Below, piece by piece: positions 53,895-63,246 of a stretch of DNA of 64,000 nt (position 1 is its first letter; each line of letters begins with the position of its first letter). The notes beneath the pieces are model-generated. The model was not told the origin of the DNA. It saw only the letters and a program-made list of their open reading frames with translations, and made no database searches. Source of the stretch: Bacteroidetes bacterium 37-13 (GTDB lineage Bacteria; Bacteroidota; Bacteroidia; Chitinophagales; LD1); NCBI GenBank assembly GCA_001897535.1, contig MKTC01000007.1, positions 1 to 64,000 on the forward strand, written 5' to 3'. Position numbers and translations under genes: made by a program.

Positions 53895-53906
53895 ATAAGC
53901 CCCATA

Positions 53907-56900
53907 AAAGGAATTGGCACACCTGAGTTATCGCCTGTTTCAACCGGTTTGGGAGAAATTTATCAATATATTCTTCACCCGAAAAAAGGAAGCGAAAATA
54001 AGTACAATGCAAAAGACTTGCGCACCATGCAAGATTGGATTGTTGCGCGCCAGCTAAACGGAACAAAAGGAATTGCAGAAGTAAATAGTTTTGGTGGAGA
54101 ATTAAAGCAATATGAAGTAGCTGTTAATCCAAACCGCCTTAGAGCAATGGGTGTTAGTATCACCGATATTTTTAATGCCTTAGAGCAAAACAATCAAAAT
54201 ACAGGCGGGGCTTATATTGATAAAAAGCCAGATGCACTTTTCATAAGAGGTGTTGGCGTGGTAACATCTTTAAATGATGTGCGAAATATTGCAATTAAAA
54301 ACGCGAATAGAAGTACACCAATTTTTATTAGAGACGTGGCGGAAGTGCGCTTTGGCAATGCAATGCGCTATGGTGCTCTTACCTATAATGGCGAAGTTGA
54401 TGCCGTTGGCGGAGTGGTAATGATGCTGAAAGGAGAAAATAGCAATGATGTAGTAAACCGTATTAAGGCTAAAATTCCTGAAATTCAGAAATCTTTACCA
54501 AGCGATATTGTAATTGAAGCCTATTTAGATCGCGCTGAATTGGTTTCTCGTGCCATAAAAACGGTAGAAAAAAATTTAATTGAAGGTGCATTGATTGTGA
54601 TTTTTGTTTTGGTACTTTTCTTAGGAAATTTTAGAGCCGGACTTATTGTAGCATCAGCTATTCCGCTTGCCATGTTATTTGCTTTGGGCATGATGCGTGT
54701 ATTTGGAGTGAGTGCCAATTTGATGAGTTTAGGTGCCATAGATTTTGGCTTAATTGTAGATGGTGCAGTAATTGTGGTTGAAGCTATATTACACCATTTG
54801 GGGCTGCGCAAAACAATGCACAGATTAACACAGCAAGAAATGGATGATGAAGTTTTTTCTGCAGCTTCAAAAATTAGGAAGAGCGCTGCATTTGGAGAAA
54901 TTATTATTCTCATCGTTTATATCCCTATTTTGTCTTTAGTTGGTATAGAAGGTAAAATGTTTGGACCAATGGCTAAAACGGTGAGTTTTGCCATTTTAGG
55001 CGCATTGATTTTGTCGCTCACTTATATTCCAATGATGAGCGCTTTGTTTTTATCAAAGAATGCTTCTTCCAAAGAAACTTTTTCAGATAAGATGGTGGCA
55101 AGTATTCAAAAACGCTACCTGCCGCTATTGCAAAAAGCTGTGCAAGCAAAGTATAGCATTGTTGGAATTACAGTTGCTGTTTTTATTGCTTGCATTTTCA
55201 TTTTTAAAAATTTAGGTGGTGAATTTATACCGCAGTTGCAGGAAGGTGATTTTGCTTTTCACTGTATTTTGCCGCAAGGAAGTTCACTCAATCAAAGTAT
55301 AGAAACTTCAATGCAAGCTTCAAGAATTATCAAGCAATTTGATGAGGTGAAAATGGTGGTTGGAAAAACCGGCTCAGCAGAAATTCCAGCCGATCCAATG
55401 CCGTTTGAAGCTACAGATTTGGTAATTGTTTTAAAGCCGCAAAGCGAATGGAAAAGTAAAAAATCATATCAAGAACTAAGCGATGAAATTTATGAAAAGT
55501 TGAAGGTTATTCCAGGTGTGTTTTTTGAACAAAACCAACCGATACAAATGCGCTTTAATGAGTTGATGACAGGCATTCGGCAAGATGTAGCAGTAAAAAT
55601 TTTTGGTGAAAACTTAGATAGCCTTCAGCAATATGCACAGCAAGTTGCTAATGTAATTTCTTCTGTAGAAGGTGCTTCTGCTCCGCAGGTTGAGCAAGCA
55701 AGTAAATTGCCACAAATAAATATTGATTACGACCGAACTCGCCTCGCAAATTATGGCATCACGGTGAAAGAAGTAAACGATGCAGTAAATACCGCGTTTG
55801 CAGGTAAAGTAGCCGGGCAAGTGTTTGAAAACGAAAGACGATTTGATTTGGTAGTCCGCTTAGATAGCTCATATAGAACAGATATTGATGATGTAAAGAA
55901 CTTAACCATTACTACCGGCAATGGCATGCCAATTCCGCTTTCGCAAGTTGCTAATATAAGCTATAAATTAGGACAGTCGCAGATAAGCAGAGAGTGGAGC
56001 AAACGCAGAATTGTAATCGGTTTTAATGTGGAAGACAGAGATGTGCAAAGTGTGGTCAATGAAATTCAAGAAAAGCTGGATAAAAAAGTAAAACTGCCGG
56101 CAGGATATTATTTTACCTATGGCGGACAATTTGAGAATTTGCGCGAAGCAAGTAATCGCTTAATGATTGCCGTGCCTTTGGCGTTAGTTCTCATTTTCCT
56201 TTTGCTGTATCTCACATTCCATTCTGCCAAACAAGCAGCACTTATTTTCACAGCAATTCCAATGAGTGCCATTGGCGGAGTTTTGGCTTTGCTTGTTTGC
56301 GGTATGCCATTTAGCATAAGTGCCGGAATTGGCTTCATTGCTTTGTTTGGCGTTGCAGTTTTAAATGGAATTGTTCTTATTGGCACATTTAATCAATTGG
56401 AAAAAGAAGGCGTAACCGATATTATGAAGAGGATAATTGATGGCACAACAGAAAGACTTCGCCCGGTGCTAATGACTGCTACAGTTGCCAGTGTTGGGTT
56501 TTTACCAATGGCAATAAGCACAAGTGCGGGAGCTGAAGTTCAAAAACCCTTAGCAACAGTTGTGATTGGTGGTTTAATTTCGGCAACTTTTCTCACCTTG
56601 TTTGTGTTGCCACTTTTGTATTTAATATTTAATTCTAAACAAAAATTTGCGATGAATAAAAGCGCTATTTTGTGTGTGTTGTTGCTGCTTTGTTTCAGTG
56701 CCAATGAAAATTTGGTGGCACAAAATTCTTCAATCATAAGCATGGAAGAAGCCGTGAATTTAGCACTCAAAAATAATGGAACAGTAAAAGCAAAAGCCTT
56801 GGAATACAGTGCAGCAAAGAGTTTGAAAGGCACAGTTGGTGAAATTCCAAAATTGGAATTTAATGCACAGTTAGGTCAATACAACAGCATTGCTTTCGAC

Positions 56901-57902
56901 CAATCGTATCAAGTTTCCCAAAGTATTCCTTTTCCAAGTTTATTTGTTGCCCGCAAAGCATTGGTGAATGCAGAAACAAAGAGCAAAGAAGTGCAAAAGC
57001 AATTGGCTGAAGTTGATTTAAAAAGCCAAGTGCGTGCTTACTATTGCGAGATTCAATACTTACAGCATAAGCAGGATAAGTTAAGGCATTTAGATAGCTT
57101 GTATCAAGATTTTATCAATATTGCAGCGCTAAGATTTCGCACTGGAGATACAAGAAAAGTAGAGGTGAGTTCTGCAAAAGCACAAAGAGGCGAAGTGAAT
57201 TTATTACTGCTCCAGAATGAAGTACTATTGAAAAATGCGTTTCAAAATTTTTATGCTTTGCTTAATACAAACGAAACGTTTGAAATACTAAAAAGTGAAA
57301 CACCAAAACCTTTAGTTCTAAATAATTCTTTGGATACAACTACATTGGCAAAACATCCACTAATTCAAAATTTATTGCAAGATGCAGAACTTGCAAAGCA
57401 AGCGCGAAACGTAGAAAAGTCGCAGGGTTTGCCCGATTTTACACTTGGATATGTGAACCAATCACTCACCGGTTATCAAACTATAAATGGAAGCGAAAAA
57501 TATTTTAATTCTTCGAGTAGATTTCATTCTGTGAATGTTGGTATTTCAATTCCTTTAGCGTTTGCAGCAAATGCCGCGCGTATGAAATCGCTTAATTTTA
57601 AAAAGGAAGCTGCAGAAGCAAATGCGCAACAAGAAAAGAAAAAACTCACGGCAGATTTTCAAAATGTAATACAGCAATATGAGCAAAATATGGAGCAATA
57701 TAATTACTATACACAGCAGGCTTTGCCCAATGCTGATGAAATAACTAATGCTGCTCGATTAAGTTACAGAACTGGAGATATTAGCTATGTTGAGTATCTT
57801 TTTAGTTTGCAAACAGCTACCAATATTCAGTTGGGTTATTTAGAAAGTATTCGCCAACTCAACTTATCAGTTATCAATATTTTTTCATTGCTAAATCAAT
57901 AA
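53907..57902 (+). pseudogene. czcA: 3' part of the CzcA-type pump fused to a CzcC-like outer-membrane channel
   Basis: From KGIGTPELSPVSTGLGEIYQY the frame gives the rest of an HME-RND pump, including the proton-relay segment AIDFGLIVDGAVIVVEA, the porter domains and TM helices to about 56640. It then continues without stop into a signal-peptide-like segment (ATG 56652, MNKSAILCVLLLLCFSANEN) and a TolC/CzcC domain (ISMEEAVNLALKNN...YRTGDISYVEYLFSLQTATN). Joined to 21055-21423 the protein would have 1453 residues, typical of the Bacteroidota CzcA-CzcC fusion. The first codons are now supplied by prophage DNA (open from 53865), so translation is doubtful. Confidence 0.93.
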
Positions 57903-57908
57903 TTCAAA

Positions 57909-59111
57909 ATGAAATTTTATATAAAACATATTCTCCTTTCAGTTCTATTTTATGTAGGACTTTTGGCTATGAATAGTTGCGGTAATCACGATGCGCACAA
58001 TCATAGCAATGAAGAAGCTGCACACGAACATTCAGAAACGGAATCTTCTACAACATCGCTTTCAAAAGCTCAAATGCAAGCTGTTGGTGTAGTTCTTGGC
58101 AAGGTTGAAAATAAAGAGCTTACATCAACTATTCAAGCCAACGGAGTTTTGAAAGTTCCCAATAATAGTCGCGCTAATATTTCATCAATTTATGGTGGTA
58201 TTATTCAATCCATAAATGTTGAAATTGGCGATAACGTAAAGAAAGGTCAAGTAATTGCAACTATTGCTAATCCACAGTTTGTACAACTGCAAGAGGAGTA
58301 TCTTGCGGCAAGCAGTAAACTCCTTTTTGCTGAGCAAGAGCATCAACGCCAAAACGATTTGAATAAAGGCAATGCGGGAGCACTCAAAAATCTTCAAAAT
58401 GCTACTGCTGAATTAGATATGCTTCGCTCAAAACAATCTTCGTTGAAGCAACAGATTATTTTGATGGGAATAAATCCTACAAATATTTCAAGTAGTAATT
58501 TGAAGCCTGTAATTTCTGTTACAAGTCCGCTGAGTGGAACGGTTAGCAATCTTTACGCTATAATTGGCGCGTATGTTGATGCTACTTCACCTATTGCAGA
58601 AATAGTTGATAATGCTTCTCTACATTTAGACTTGCATATTTTTGAGAAAGATTTACCACTGTTAAAAATCGGTCAGGTTATTCATTTTACACTCACCAAT
58701 AATCCGGTTACGGAATACGATGCGAAAATTTACAGTATTGGTTCTTCGTTTGAATCGGAGAGTAAAACCATTTCGGTACATTGCGATGTAACAGGAAATA
58801 AGCAAGGTTTAATTGATGGAATGAATATTTCTGCCATTGTGAGTTTAAATAATGTTACACAACCTGCAGTGCCAAATGATGCTATTGTAAATGCGAATAA
58901 CAAAGACTATGTTTTTATTGTGAAGAACTCAGAGAAAACTGATTCTACAAATTTTAATTTTGAAAGAATTGAAGTAGTGAAAGGTGTTTCTAATATGGGT
59001 TACACAGCAATTACCTTCGTGAAAAATATTCCTGAAAATACAACAATTGTAAGTAAGGGTGCTTTCTTTATTAACGCTAAACTCACAAACACGGGAGAGC
59101 ATGAACATTGA
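57909..59111 (+). CDS. CzcB-like RND efflux adaptor lipoprotein
   Basis: 400 residues. Lipoprotein signal (LLAMNSC), then a His-rich segment (HDAHNHSNEEAAHEHSE) that can bind metal. The lipoyl/hairpin region (INVEIGDNVKKGQVIATIANPQFVQLQEEYLAA) and beta-barrel domains (VTSPLSGTVSNLYAIIGAYV) follow. It links the inner-membrane pump to the outer-membrane channel. It starts 6 bases after the pump gene, so expression after prophage insertion may be reduced or driven from inside the fused gene. Confidence 0.9.
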   Translation: MKFYIKHILLSVLFYVGLLAMNSCGNHDAHNHSNEEAAHEHSETESSTTSLSKAQMQAVGVVLGKVENKELTSTIQANGVLKVPNNSRANISSIYGGIIQSINVEIGDNVKKGQVIATIANPQFVQLQEEYLAASSKLLFAEQEHQRQNDLNKGNAGALKNLQNATAELDMLRSKQSSLKQQIILMGINPTNISSSNLKPVISVTSPLSGTVSNLYAIIGAYVDATSPIAEIVDNASLHLDLHIFEKDLPLLKIGQVIHFTLTNNPVTEYDAKIYSIGSSFESESKTISVHCDVTGNKQGLIDGMNISAIVSLNNVTQPAVPNDAIVNANNKDYVFIVKNSEKTDSTNFNFERIEVVKGVSNMGYTAITFVKNIPENTTIVSKGAFFINAKLTNTGEHEH

Positions 59112-59138
59112 TTTCTTTCCTTTAGAAAAGAACTAAAA

Positions 59139-61154
59139 ATGACGCAGCAAAAGCCAACACATAAACATATTTATGATGCACAAGGGAAACAGCTTTGCTG
59201 CACACTTGAAGATAGAATTTACACCAATGCAGGTGCTAAGAAGTTGATAAAACCTACACATCAGCACACACACGAACATTCGCATGAGCATGGAAGTGTT
59301 CTTAAAACAACTATTCCTATTGCGGTATCAATGCTTTTGTTGTTTACTGCTATGGCATTTGATCATTTTCTTCACCCTGAATGGTTTACTGGAATTGCAA
59401 GAGTTTTGTGGTATGTGGCAACTTATATCCCGGTTGGTTTTCCTGTAATAAAAGAAGCGGTTGAAAGCATCGCACATGGTGAAATATTTTCTGAATTTCT
59501 ATTGATGGCTATTGCTACTTGTGGCGCTTTTGCTATTGGTGAATATCCTGAAGCAGTAGCAGTGATGCTGTTTTACGCCATTGGCGAAGTGTTTCAAACT
59601 ATAGCGGTTGAAAAGGCAAAATCGAATATACAATCGCTCATCGACCAGCGCCCAGATGAAGCAGTTGTGATAAGAAATAACCAACAACAAACTGTAAAAG
59701 CTAAAGAAGTTTTAGTTGGCGATATTGTGCAGTTGCGCCCGGGAGATAAATTGGCATTAGATGGTATTTTGATAAGTGAACAAGCAAGTTTTAATACTGC
59801 TGCGCTAACAGGCGAAAGTGCGCCAGATACTAAAACAAAAGGCAAAGTGGTGCTTGCAGGAATGATAAACCTGAATACGGTAGCTCAAATTCAAGTTACA
59901 ACTGCTTATGCGGATAGTAAATTGAGTAAAATTTTAGAGTTGGTTCAAAATGCTACAACACATAAAGCCCCAACTGAATTATTTATTAGAAAATTCGCGA
60001 GAATATACACGCCAGCAGTTGTTGCTTTGGCAGTGCTCATTTGTGTTTTGCCTTATTTTTTTCTTACAAATTATGTGTTTAATGAATGGCTTTATCGTGC
60101 TTTAATTTTCTTGGTTATTTCTTGCCCTTGTGCTTTGGTTATTAGTATTCCGTTGGGTTATTTTGGTGGCATTGGTGCGGCAAGTAAAAATGGAATTTTG
60201 TTTAAAGGAAGTAATTTTATTGATACGCTTGCAAGCATTCAAAATGTGGTAGTTGATAAAACCGGAACTATTACCGAAGGCGTGTTTAGCGTACAGCAAG
60301 TGGTGTTGCAGCCAGAGTTTAATAAAGCTGAAATATTGGCAATGGTGAATGAAATTGAAAAACTCAGTTCACACCCGGTGGCAACTGCAATTCACGAGTA
60401 TGTTGGTGAAAATAAACTGCCGATTACGATAGAAAATGCTGAAGAAATTCCTGCACATGGATTAAAAGCAATTGCCAACGGAAAAGAATTGTTGGTAGGA
60501 AATCTGCGACTATTGGAAAAGTATGGTATTAAATACGACACAACTATTGCCAATACTGTTGCTACGCTAATTGTAATTGCTTATGGTGGAAAATTTGCAG
60601 GCTATATCACCATTGCTGATAAGATAAAAACAGATGCAGCAGATACAATTCACAAATTGAATAATTATGGAGTAAAAACCACTATGCTTAGTGGCGATAA
60701 AACAAGTGTGGTAAATGCAGTAGCTAAAGAGTTGAATATCGCAAATGCTTTTGGTGATTTATTGCCTGAAGATAAAGTTGCAAAAGTACAAGAATTGAAA
60801 GCTCAAAACCAAAGCGTAGCATTTGTAGGCGATGGCATAAACGATGCTCCCGTAATTGCGCTAAGCGATGTGGGAATTGCGATGGGTGGTTTAGGAAGCG
60901 ATGCCGCAATTGAAACTGCCGATGTGGTTATTCAAGATGATATGCCGAGTAAAATTCCATTGGCAATTTTAGTAAGTAAAAAAACTAAAAGTATTGTGTG
61001 GCAAAATATTGGACTTGCTTTTGCCGTAAAAACTATCGTGCTTTTGCTTGGTGCAGGCGGCATTGCTACTATGTGGGAAGCTGTTTTTGCCGATGTTGGC
61101 GTTGCACTTTTAGCTATTTTAAATGCTATACGTATTCAACGAATGAAGTTTTAG
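59139..61154 (+). CDS. Zn/Cd/Pb-type P1B ATPase
   Basis: 671 residues. No classical HMA domain; instead the N-terminus has QLCC and HQHTHEHSHEHGS clusters. Motifs seen: TGES (ALTGESAPDTK), the ion-binding SCPCALVISIP, phosphorylation DKTGTITEG, SSHPVATAI and GDGINDAPVIALSDVG. CPC with His-rich N-terminus suits Zn2+ or Cd2+ export to the periplasm, from where CzcB and the pump would expel the ions. It lies 27 bases after czcB in one operon. Confidence 0.9.
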   Translation: MTQQKPTHKHIYDAQGKQLCCTLEDRIYTNAGAKKLIKPTHQHTHEHSHEHGSVLKTTIPIAVSMLLLFTAMAFDHFLHPEWFTGIARVLWYVATYIPVGFPVIKEAVESIAHGEIFSEFLLMAIATCGAFAIGEYPEAVAVMLFYAIGEVFQTIAVEKAKSNIQSLIDQRPDEAVVIRNNQQQTVKAKEVLVGDIVQLRPGDKLALDGILISEQASFNTAALTGESAPDTKTKGKVVLAGMINLNTVAQIQVTTAYADSKLSKILELVQNATTHKAPTELFIRKFARIYTPAVVALAVLICVLPYFFLTNYVFNEWLYRALIFLVISCPCALVISIPLGYFGGIGAASKNGILFKGSNFIDTLASIQNVVVDKTGTITEGVFSVQQVVLQPEFNKAEILAMVNEIEKLSSHPVATAIHEYVGENKLPITIENAEEIPAHGLKAIANGKELLVGNLRLLEKYGIKYDTTIANTVATLIVIAYGGKFAGYITIADKIKTDAADTIHKLNNYGVKTTMLSGDKTSVVNAVAKELNIANAFGDLLPEDKVAKVQELKAQNQSVAFVGDGINDAPVIALSDVGIAMGGLGSDAAIETADVVIQDDMPSKIPLAILVSKKTKSIVWQNIGLAFAVKTIVLLLGAGGIATMWEAVFADVGVALLAILNAIRIQRMKF

Positions 61155-61735
61155 CCTTTTTTGCTAAATGAAAAATTGCGTTGAGAAAAATAGCTGAATC
61201 CAACTACAATAATCGTGGTAACTATTTTTGCAATGGTCGGGTAAAAATGAAAGTACTCTACAAATAATTTTATGAATACATAGTTCAATAAAAAACTGGT
61301 GAGTACTACCGAAAAATACCGAAAAAATTGTACTCTTCTACGCAAGTTCGATTCAACAAAAACCACCGTGCGCATTAAGTAAAAGCCAAGTGGAAAAGTG
61401 ATAACGAACGACATCATAAAAGCTGCGATATACGGGCTTATATCTATGATTGGCGTATGCACAATTTGTTTCTGCAAAATAAAATTGTAGCTGATAAAAT
61501 ACAGAAAAATATCAAGCATTGTATTTCCTCCGCCACAAGCAGCATAGCGAAAAGTTTGTTTGTCAAATATTTTTGAAAACGGTGGATAAAAAAAATCAAT
61601 GATAGATATAATCGTTTGCCGTATCACAAGTGCGAAGAAATAATTTTTGGATAAGTTTTTATAGAGGAATTTAAAAAACGCAAACAAGCACGCTTTGAAC
61701 TTCGTAATTAAAGAAATATGAGCGAATATTACCAA
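61151..61735 (-). CDS. GtrA-like membrane protein
   Basis: 194 residues, four hydrophobic segments: YAACGGGNTMLDIFLYFISYNFIL, IAAFMMSFVITFPLGFYLMRTVVF, FFRYFSVVLTSFLLNYVFIKLF, and IVTTIIVVGFSYFSQRNFSF. The R-Y-A-A-C-G-G-G-N-T start and F-S-Q-R-x-F-S-F end are hallmarks of GtrA proteins, which help lipid-linked sugar translocation. The gene converges on the ATPase with a 4-base overlap. The start could lie at a later Met than 61735. Confidence 0.85.
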   Translation of the reverse strand: MVIFAHISLITKFKACLFAFFKFLYKNLSKNYFFALVIRQTIISIIDFFYPPFSKIFDKQTFRYAACGGGNTMLDIFLYFISYNFILQKQIVHTPIIDISPYIAAFMMSFVITFPLGFYLMRTVVFVESNLRRRVQFFRYFSVVLTSFLLNYVFIKLFVEYFHFYPTIAKIVTTIIVVGFSYFSQRNFSFSKKG

Positions 61736-61754
61736 CTACAAAATACAGCTAATT

Positions 61755-62045
61755 ATGAATACAGAAATAAAAATAGAAGATAATGGAAAAGACGGCAAAG
61801 TGCTTTTGTTTGAAGATGGAAATGCAGCGGGAGAAGTAATTTTTCATTGGATAGATGAGTCTAAGTTTGTTTTGGCGCATACTATTGTAGATAAGGCTTT
61901 TGGAGGAAAAGGTTATGGTAAATTATTAGTAATGGAAACAGTTGCTTACGCGCGAAAGAAAGGTGTAAAAATTGTCCCTGAATGTTCGTATGCAAGAGCG
62001 CTTTTCGATAAAATAGAAAGTATTCAAGATGTAGAAGCGAAGTAG
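61755..62045 (+). CDS. Small GNAT-like N-acetyltransferase (YjdJ type)
   Basis: 96 residues. The short GNAT form with HTIVDKAFGGKGYGKLLVMETVAYARKKGVKIVPECSYARALFDK has the acetyl-CoA loop G-G-K-G-Y-G-K and C-terminal P-x-C-x-Y-x. Such proteins may act on small molecules; the substrate is unknown. It precedes the AraC regulator by 30 bases. Confidence 0.85.
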   Translation: MNTEIKIEDNGKDGKVLLFEDGNAAGEVIFHWIDESKFVLAHTIVDKAFGGKGYGKLLVMETVAYARKKGVKIVPECSYARALFDKIESIQDVEAK

Positions 62046-62074
62046 TGATTTTTCAGACCAAAATGATTTAAAGC

Positions 62075-62638
62075 ATGAGTACACTTTTTATTAAAAATAT
62101 GGTTTGCAACCGCTGTATTATGGTGGTTCAAAATGAATTGGAGAAACTTGGTTTAAAAGTAAAGAATATTAAGTTAGGCGAAGTTGTTTTAGAAACTGCG
62201 CCAACAGAGGCCAATAAAAGAAAAGTGGAAACTAATTTAGTTGCTTTAGGCTTTGAATTGATTGATGATAGAAGAAGCAGAATTATTGAAAGAATTAAAA
62301 CTGTGATTATTGAATTAGTACATCGCCAAAATGGTGAAATGAAAAGTAACTTATCCGATATTTTAAGCAGTGAATTACACCACGATTACAACTATCTTTC
62401 AAATCTGTTTTCAGAAATTGAAGGCACTACAATTGAGAAATATTTTATCGCTCAAAAAATAGAGCGAGTGAAAGAACTTTTGGTTTACGATGAACTTACG
62501 CTCAGCGAAATAGCATATACCTTAAACTATTCAAGTGTAGCTTATTTGAGCAATCAGTTTAAAAAGGTAACAGGTTTAACGCCAAGCCATTTCAAACAAA
62601 TAAAAGTGGATAAAAGGAAACCACTCGATAGAGTGTAA
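62075..62638 (+). CDS. AraC-family regulator with N-terminal HMA-like metal-binding segment
   Basis: 187 residues. Residues 1-65 resemble a heavy-metal-associated domain with the M-x-C-x-x-C core MVCNRC (9-14) and a ferredoxin-like pattern (VQNELEKLGLKVKNIKLGEVVLE). The C-terminal half is an AraC-type double helix-turn-helix (LTLSEIAYTLNYSSVAYLSNQFKKVTGLTPSHFKQ). It would sense a soft metal and activate the nearby efflux genes. The domain layout is clear; metal identity and targets are inference. Confidence 0.85.
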   Translation: MSTLFIKNMVCNRCIMVVQNELEKLGLKVKNIKLGEVVLETAPTEANKRKVETNLVALGFELIDDRRSRIIERIKTVIIELVHRQNGEMKSNLSDILSSELHHDYNYLSNLFSEIEGTTIEKYFIAQKIERVKELLVYDELTLSEIAYTLNYSSVAYLSNQFKKVTGLTPSHFKQIKVDKRKPLDRV

Positions 62639-62727
62639 AACTTACAAAACAGTAAGGTATAATTAAACTATTGTTACCTAGCAGAGGCAATTGTCATGTA
62701 TTGGAGGGTAAAGAGTCTTTTGTTAAA

Positions 62728-62756
62728 ACAAAAAAGCCATCAATTGCTGATGGCTT
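62728..62756 (-). terminator. Intrinsic terminator of the tRNA transcript
   Basis: On the - strand AAAGCCATCA and TGATGGCTTT form a 10-bp stem around a 4-6-base loop and are followed by a T-rich run, directly after the tRNA. Confidence 0.75.
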
Positions 62757-62763
62757 TGTGTAG

Positions 62764-62836
62764 TTGCGGGGACAGGACTCGAACCTGTGGCCTTTGGGTT
62801 ATGAGCCCAACGAGCTACCAACTGCTCCACCCCGCG
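62764..62836 (-). tRNA. Initiator tRNA-fMet (CAT)
   Basis: 73 bases. Anticodon CAT in loop CTCATAA; anticodon stem with three G-C pairs (GGG/CCC) and an unpaired C1-A72 (CGCGGGG against CCCCGCA). These two traits mark the bacterial initiator. T-arm CAGGTTCGAGTCCTG is canonical; CCA is not encoded. Confidence 0.93.
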
Positions 62837-62976
62837 GTATATGTTTAATATGAATGTTTTTCTAAAGAACATTTTTTTTTTAAAAGCGGCTGCAAAGATA
62901 ACATTAAAGTTTAAATTCCCTAATTAAAAAGTTCAGCCCGAACCATTTTGAATAAATAGCTTACTTTAGCGCTGCA

Positions 62977-63246
62977 ATGAAAAGCCAAAACAATTTATTA
63001 AAAAGAGTAGAAGAAAGTTTAGATACCATGCGTCCATATTTGAATGACGATGGTGGAAATGTAGAGGTGGTAGAAATAACCGAAGAAATGGAAGTTTTAG
63101 TGAAACTAACCGGGAAATGCGGTACTTGTCCACAAAGTTTTATGACCATGAAAGCCGGAATAGAAATGGCGGTGAAACAAGCTGTGCCGGAAATTAAAAG
63201 TGTAGTTGCCATTAATAGTAAGCCAACTCCCAAACACGCCATATAA
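62977..63246 (+). CDS. NFU-type iron-sulfur cluster carrier
   Basis: 89 residues, a single NifU C-terminal domain: [24 protein letters not shown], then the Cys pair in [18 protein letters not shown]. Two monomers bind a 4Fe-4S cluster for delivery to apoproteins. It overlaps pyrF by one base (TAATG), so the two genes are coupled. Confidence 0.93.
   Translation: MKSQNNLLKRVEESLDTMRPYLNDDGGNVEVVEITEEMEVLVKLTGKCGTCPQSFMTMKAGIEMAVKQAVPEIKSVVAINSKPTPKHAI

Larger units (their letters stand above)
21425..53904 (-). mobile_element. Mu-like transposable prophage (~32.5 kb)
   Basis: The element begins TGTAAACGG at 21425 and ends ...AAGCCCCA at 53904, giving the TG...CA ends of Mu-type transposons. 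It carries MuA-like and MuB-like transposition proteins, a LexA-type repressor, and Mu homologues for terminase, portal, F, G, gp36, sheath, tube, tape measure and baseplate. The repressor end (Mu left end) is at 53904, so the genome is reversed in this window. The left flank ends TAAAG (21420-21424); the right flank reads TAAAAG (53905-53910), so the 5-bp target duplication is imperfect by one A, or it is only AAAG if the end is placed at 53906. All expected modules seem intact. Confidence 0.95.
53322..53904. other. Repressor-side prophage end, non-coding
   Basis: About 580 bases without a credible gene. It contains a hairpin GCATTTATG-CGG-CATAAATGC (53335-53355), a 12-bp tandem CCCGTCCAACTA (53548-53571), a CGGGCTTTT doublet near 53845 and two transposase-site-like copies near the end. 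It probably serves transposase binding and repressor transcript termination. Confidence 0.6.

Noticed and set aside
53865-53906. Treating the open frame starting at 53865 as the natural start of the pump gene
   Set aside because: These codons are prophage end sequence; the true start is at 21055, as shown by the in-frame continuation of ENIPK into GIGTPEL.
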